64,000 nucleotides of DNA from Membranipora membranacea. Taxonomy: Eukaryota; Bryozoa; Gymnolaemata; Cheilostomatida; Membraniporidae. Location: the NCBI GenBank assembly GCA_914767715.1, contig OU612074.1, forward strand, positions 449,501 to 513,500. The letters run 5' to 3'. This document shows positions 61,901 to 64,000 of the stretch, piece by piece. The position numbers and the translations under genes were made by a program. The notes beneath the pieces are model-generated. The model was not told where the DNA came from, searched no databases, and saw nothing but the letters and a program-made list of their open reading frames with translations. Numbering within the stretch: the stretch's first letter is position 1; each line of letters starts with the position of its first letter.

Positions 61901-63209
61901 AAAATAAGGAATGAGGACTATAGATGCGGTTTCTCTCCATGTGAATTCAGCACAGAACTTCTGACAGCGGAGGTCATCCGATTAATGCATTATCAACAAA
62001 CATTTTGGACAGTTTGCATGGGGGGACAATCATAGGTATCACATTGTTGTCATCCCTTACCTAATAGCTATATGAATATTATAGATATGACGTTTAACTC
62101 ATGTGATATACCGATGCAGCATTGGGAGGAGACTGCCTCCTGGATATATAACTCATACACAGAAGGATCAATAGTCTGGGCTAAACTAGACGGACATCCC
62201 TGGTGGCCTGCTATGATAGAAGTAGATCCAGATATGAAAGCTTTTGTTTTCTGTTATGATCATCGAAAATATACTCCAGTAAGTGCTAACACCATCACTT
62301 GCCGTCTGTATTGTGTGATATTAAGTATGATTGACATTCTAGAGGAGTAAATCGTTAATACCTAAAGTTTAACTGTACAGTTGTGAATTTATGTCAGCTA
62401 GCACCTATTTTGACAAGCTACCTTGCTAAAGCGACGGGGTTTTGTAAATGTTCGTGTCTGCGGGAAAAAAAGAAAAATTTTCTATCCACAAACACTTCTC
62501 TCCTCAGGTGTTTAAAAAAAAACATTGGATTTAATCTCGAACATCCTTCTATCTAGTAATTATCATATGCTCACTTGTTGTCAGCTCATGTTTATGATAA
62601 TCAAGTCAATTTTTTTATTGCTGTTATTGGGTAATGATAGATCACAGGCAGCAGTTTAGATTTTATGTGTGTAAATGTTCGTACTAGACCCTACAGACTG
62701 TTTGTAATTACAGGTAGAGTATCACGTAACATTCTTTGATACAGACAAACCCACCAGATCCTGGATATCACCTCAGTGTATCAGATCTTATGATAATCAG
62801 AAAATCATTCAGGTGAGTGTGAGAGAAAAAGTATGTACTGTCCAAGAGAAGGCCTAGAGGTTACAGGTATAGGAGCGATTAAATCAATAATTCAACTGCA
62901 TAAAAGATGTTCTATGTTGCTTATTTTAGATGCAATTTGTAAAGTATACTTAAATATTACAGGTTGAGAAGATTGATAGAATCAGTTAATTTTCTTTGTC
63001 TTGCAAGTTAGTTTTAGAGTGAGCAGTGATCCAGCTAGGTTTAAAAGACTTGGTTTGAGGCTGCTATTTTGTATCACCTCCATATTTTATTCTATCATGT
63101 GAGCGAATTCCAGCTTTAGGATCCAAATATTGAGGAAGTTATGGCCTCTCAAATTTCCAGGATGATCGCCTTCAATCGGCATTGGGAATAAGAGGAAGCA
63201 TGCCCAGTG
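55905..63209 (+). CDS. ZCWPW1: ZCWPW1-like histone reader (CW zinc finger + PWWP), 3' end outside window
   Basis: Exons 55905-55997, 58437-58574, 59446-59513, 59794-60015, 60223-60270, 61295-61470, 61781-61891, 62085-62278, 62714-62812 and 63161-63209 join in phase (399 codons so far); the gene continues past the right edge. The N-terminus is basic and Ser/Pro-rich, with LTDEEYDSLFDNVLKRM in exon 2. The CW domain at about 249-296 has WIQC..C.KWR and zinc cysteines C254, C259, C281 and C292, with W251 and W262 as cage candidates. The PWWP domain begins GSIVWAKLDGHPWWPAM (313-329) and runs to about 383. The human protein reads H3K4me3 with CW and H3K36me3 with PWWP at PRDM9-marked meiotic break sites. 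Exon 2 ends at a donor replicated by a 24-bp minisatellite. The last listed exon is less certain. Confidence 0.88.
56700..56835. repeat. 136-bp hairpin in ZCWPW1 intron 1
   Basis: Arms of about 60 bp start CATGGGCCCCTGGGAC and mirror to GTCCCAGGGGCCCATG-like ends; the loop is around 56760-56772. Imperfect homology continues outward (CAGTGGAGTGAC on both sides). Confidence 0.9.
56873..57239. repeat. 367-bp near-perfect palindrome in ZCWPW1 intron 1
   Basis: Arms of about 183 bp with few mismatches are centred at 57056 on AATAATATTAATATT, with essentially no spacer. The arm starts CACAGACAGCAGGTCACTG. Open frames on both strands are mirror images of each other and not genes. Confidence 0.93.
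58572..59080 (+). repeat. 24-bp minisatellite replicating the exon 2 donor of ZCWPW1
   Basis: From the end of exon 2 (58574), AGTCAG followed by GTAAC recurs at 58572, 58589 and then every 24 bp to 59069: 22 donor-like CAG|GTA sites, the last being CAG|GTATGA. Units differ mainly by C/T (AACACG/AACATG) and A/C (CACAAAG/CACACAG). Only the first donor keeps the frame. The second shifts it by 17 nt, and each later one includes an in-frame TAA. Confidence 0.95.
60996..61250. mobile_element. MITE with GGGGGTCTTTCAATTAGAAA termini
   Basis: Terminal inverted repeats GGGGGTCTTTCAATTAGAAA and TTTCTAATTGAAAGACCCCC enclose several copies of an inner ATCGCTCACTC motif in both orientations. About 255 bp, no coding capacity, in a ZCWPW1 intron and ending 45 bp before the next exon. 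A poly-C run extends the right end. Confidence 0.8.
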
Positions 63210-63232
63210 GTACGTCACTACCATAATACTTA

Positions 63233-63920
63233 TTAAAGGGATAATACACTTCTGATCTCTGTTTGGCAGCCAATGGAGCACAGAAAAATGTATGTACATA
63301 CAAAAACTCCTTATTTGTAATTCAAAACCCCTTGTTCTGCTCAAATAATGTGCATTCTAAATTGTAGTTGTGCATCTCCAACAAGAAATAAGACAACTAA
63401 CAGAATTGCTTGTGATCTGAAAAAAGCTGATTTTGTGAGCAGTTGTGTGCTCCTACCTCTTGGTTAGTGTTTCAATTGTCCAGATACTCAAAGTGCGCAT
63501 GTGCAATAAGGATGACCTTTTGACTTTAGCTTGTTATTTTCTAACAGCCCAGCTTAACACTTTTATTACCATAACCGGATATGGTAATAAAAGTGTTAAG
63601 CTGGGCTGTTAGAAAATAACAAGCTAAAGTCAAAAGGTCATCCTTATTGCACATGCGCACTTTGAGTATCTGGACAATTGAAACACTAACCAAGAGGTAG
63701 GAGCACACAACTGCTCACAAAATCAGCTTTTTTCAGATCACAAGCAATTCTGTTAGTTGTCTTATTTCTTGTTGGAGATGCACAACTACAATTTAGAATG
63801 CACATTATTTGAGCAGAACAAGGGGTTTTGAATTACAAATAAGGAGTTTTTGTATGTACATACATTTTTCTGTGCTCCATTGGCTGCCAAACAGAGATCA
63901 GAAGTGTATTATCCCTTTAA
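63233..63920. mobile_element. 688-bp near-perfect palindrome flanked by TTAA
   Basis: Arms of about 340 bp, centred near 63576 (ATAACCGGATAT), match almost base for base. Ends read TTAA AGGGATAATACAC and GTGTATTATCCCT TTAA, so it is bounded by the same tetranucleotide as the AAAGTGACAGTCCT family. It sits 24 bp downstream of the last visible ZCWPW1 exon. Confidence 0.92.
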
Positions 63921-63969
63921 GAGTTATTAAACTAATAATCACACAGATAAGATGATGATCAAAATTCAG

Positions 63970-64000
63970 AGATATGCAGGACTCGAACTTGGGTTTACAT
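63970..64000 (-). other. Possible tRNA-like T arm cut by the window edge
   Basis: On the minus strand AAGTTCGAGTCCTGC fits a B box (GTTCGANTCC). The rest lies outside the window. Confidence 0.3.

Overview
This is animal (metazoan) nuclear DNA. It is AT-rich, its genes are split into many short exons with GTAAGT/GTGAGT donors and pyrimidine-AG acceptors, and it is full of short DNA transposons, tRNA-derived SINE fragments, palindromes and minisatellites. The proteins (synaptotagmin-7 type, 7SK capping enzyme MEPCE/Bin3 type, ZCWPW1 type) are animal families but diverge clearly from vertebrates. An invertebrate, perhaps a lophotrochozoan, is my best guess; the sequence alone does not settle the phylum.

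Layout. (1) 222-1707 (+): a secreted Asn/Gly-rich repeat protein in four coding exons. (2) 2.0-15.3 kb: mostly non-coding, with microsatellites, a 378-bp TIR element containing a tRNA-like sequence, a 32-bp minisatellite and a possible CRE/TATA promoter near 11.9 kb. (3) 15318-25147 (+): a complete synaptotagmin-7-like gene of nine coding exons, about 516 aa. (4) 25921-27568 (-): a small single-pass membrane protein with a PPPY motif; its intron holds a TTAA-flanked MITE. (5) 31.1-33.6 kb (+): remains of an MFSD4/NaGLT1-type sugar transporter, with frameshifts and an internal tandem duplication. (6) 34.7-36.4 kb: two direct copies of a repeat of about 370 bp. (7) 37953-39150 (+): a tiny gene for a 36-residue secreted Pro-rich precursor ending in Phe-Gly-stop, a candidate amidated peptide. 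(8) 39-42.8 kb: SINE, Harbinger-like MITE and tRNA-like remnants. (9) 42837-54890 (-): a complete 14-exon MEPCE/Bin3-like gene of about 650 aa. (10) 55905 onward (+): a ZCWPW1-like gene (CW zinc finger plus PWWP) that runs off the right edge.

MEPCE and ZCWPW1 lie head-to-head about 1 kb apart, with two CACGTGATCA sites between them. As I recall, the human genes are also head-to-head neighbours, so this looks like very old conserved microsynteny.

The most unusual feature is minisatellites built on splice sites. A 29-bp repeat (26 copies) replicates the last 10 exon bases plus the 5' splice site of MEPCE exon 12. A 24-bp repeat replicates the 5' splice site of ZCWPW1 exon 2 (22 donor-like sites). 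A 66-copy, 37-bp repeat ends about 17 bp from the 3' splice site of MEPCE exon 2. A 32-bp repeat outside known genes carries donor-like motifs on its minus strand. In both donor arrays, use of almost any copy other than the exon-proximal one would put a stop codon in frame. The region is also rich in long perfect or near-perfect palindromes, up to 688 bp.
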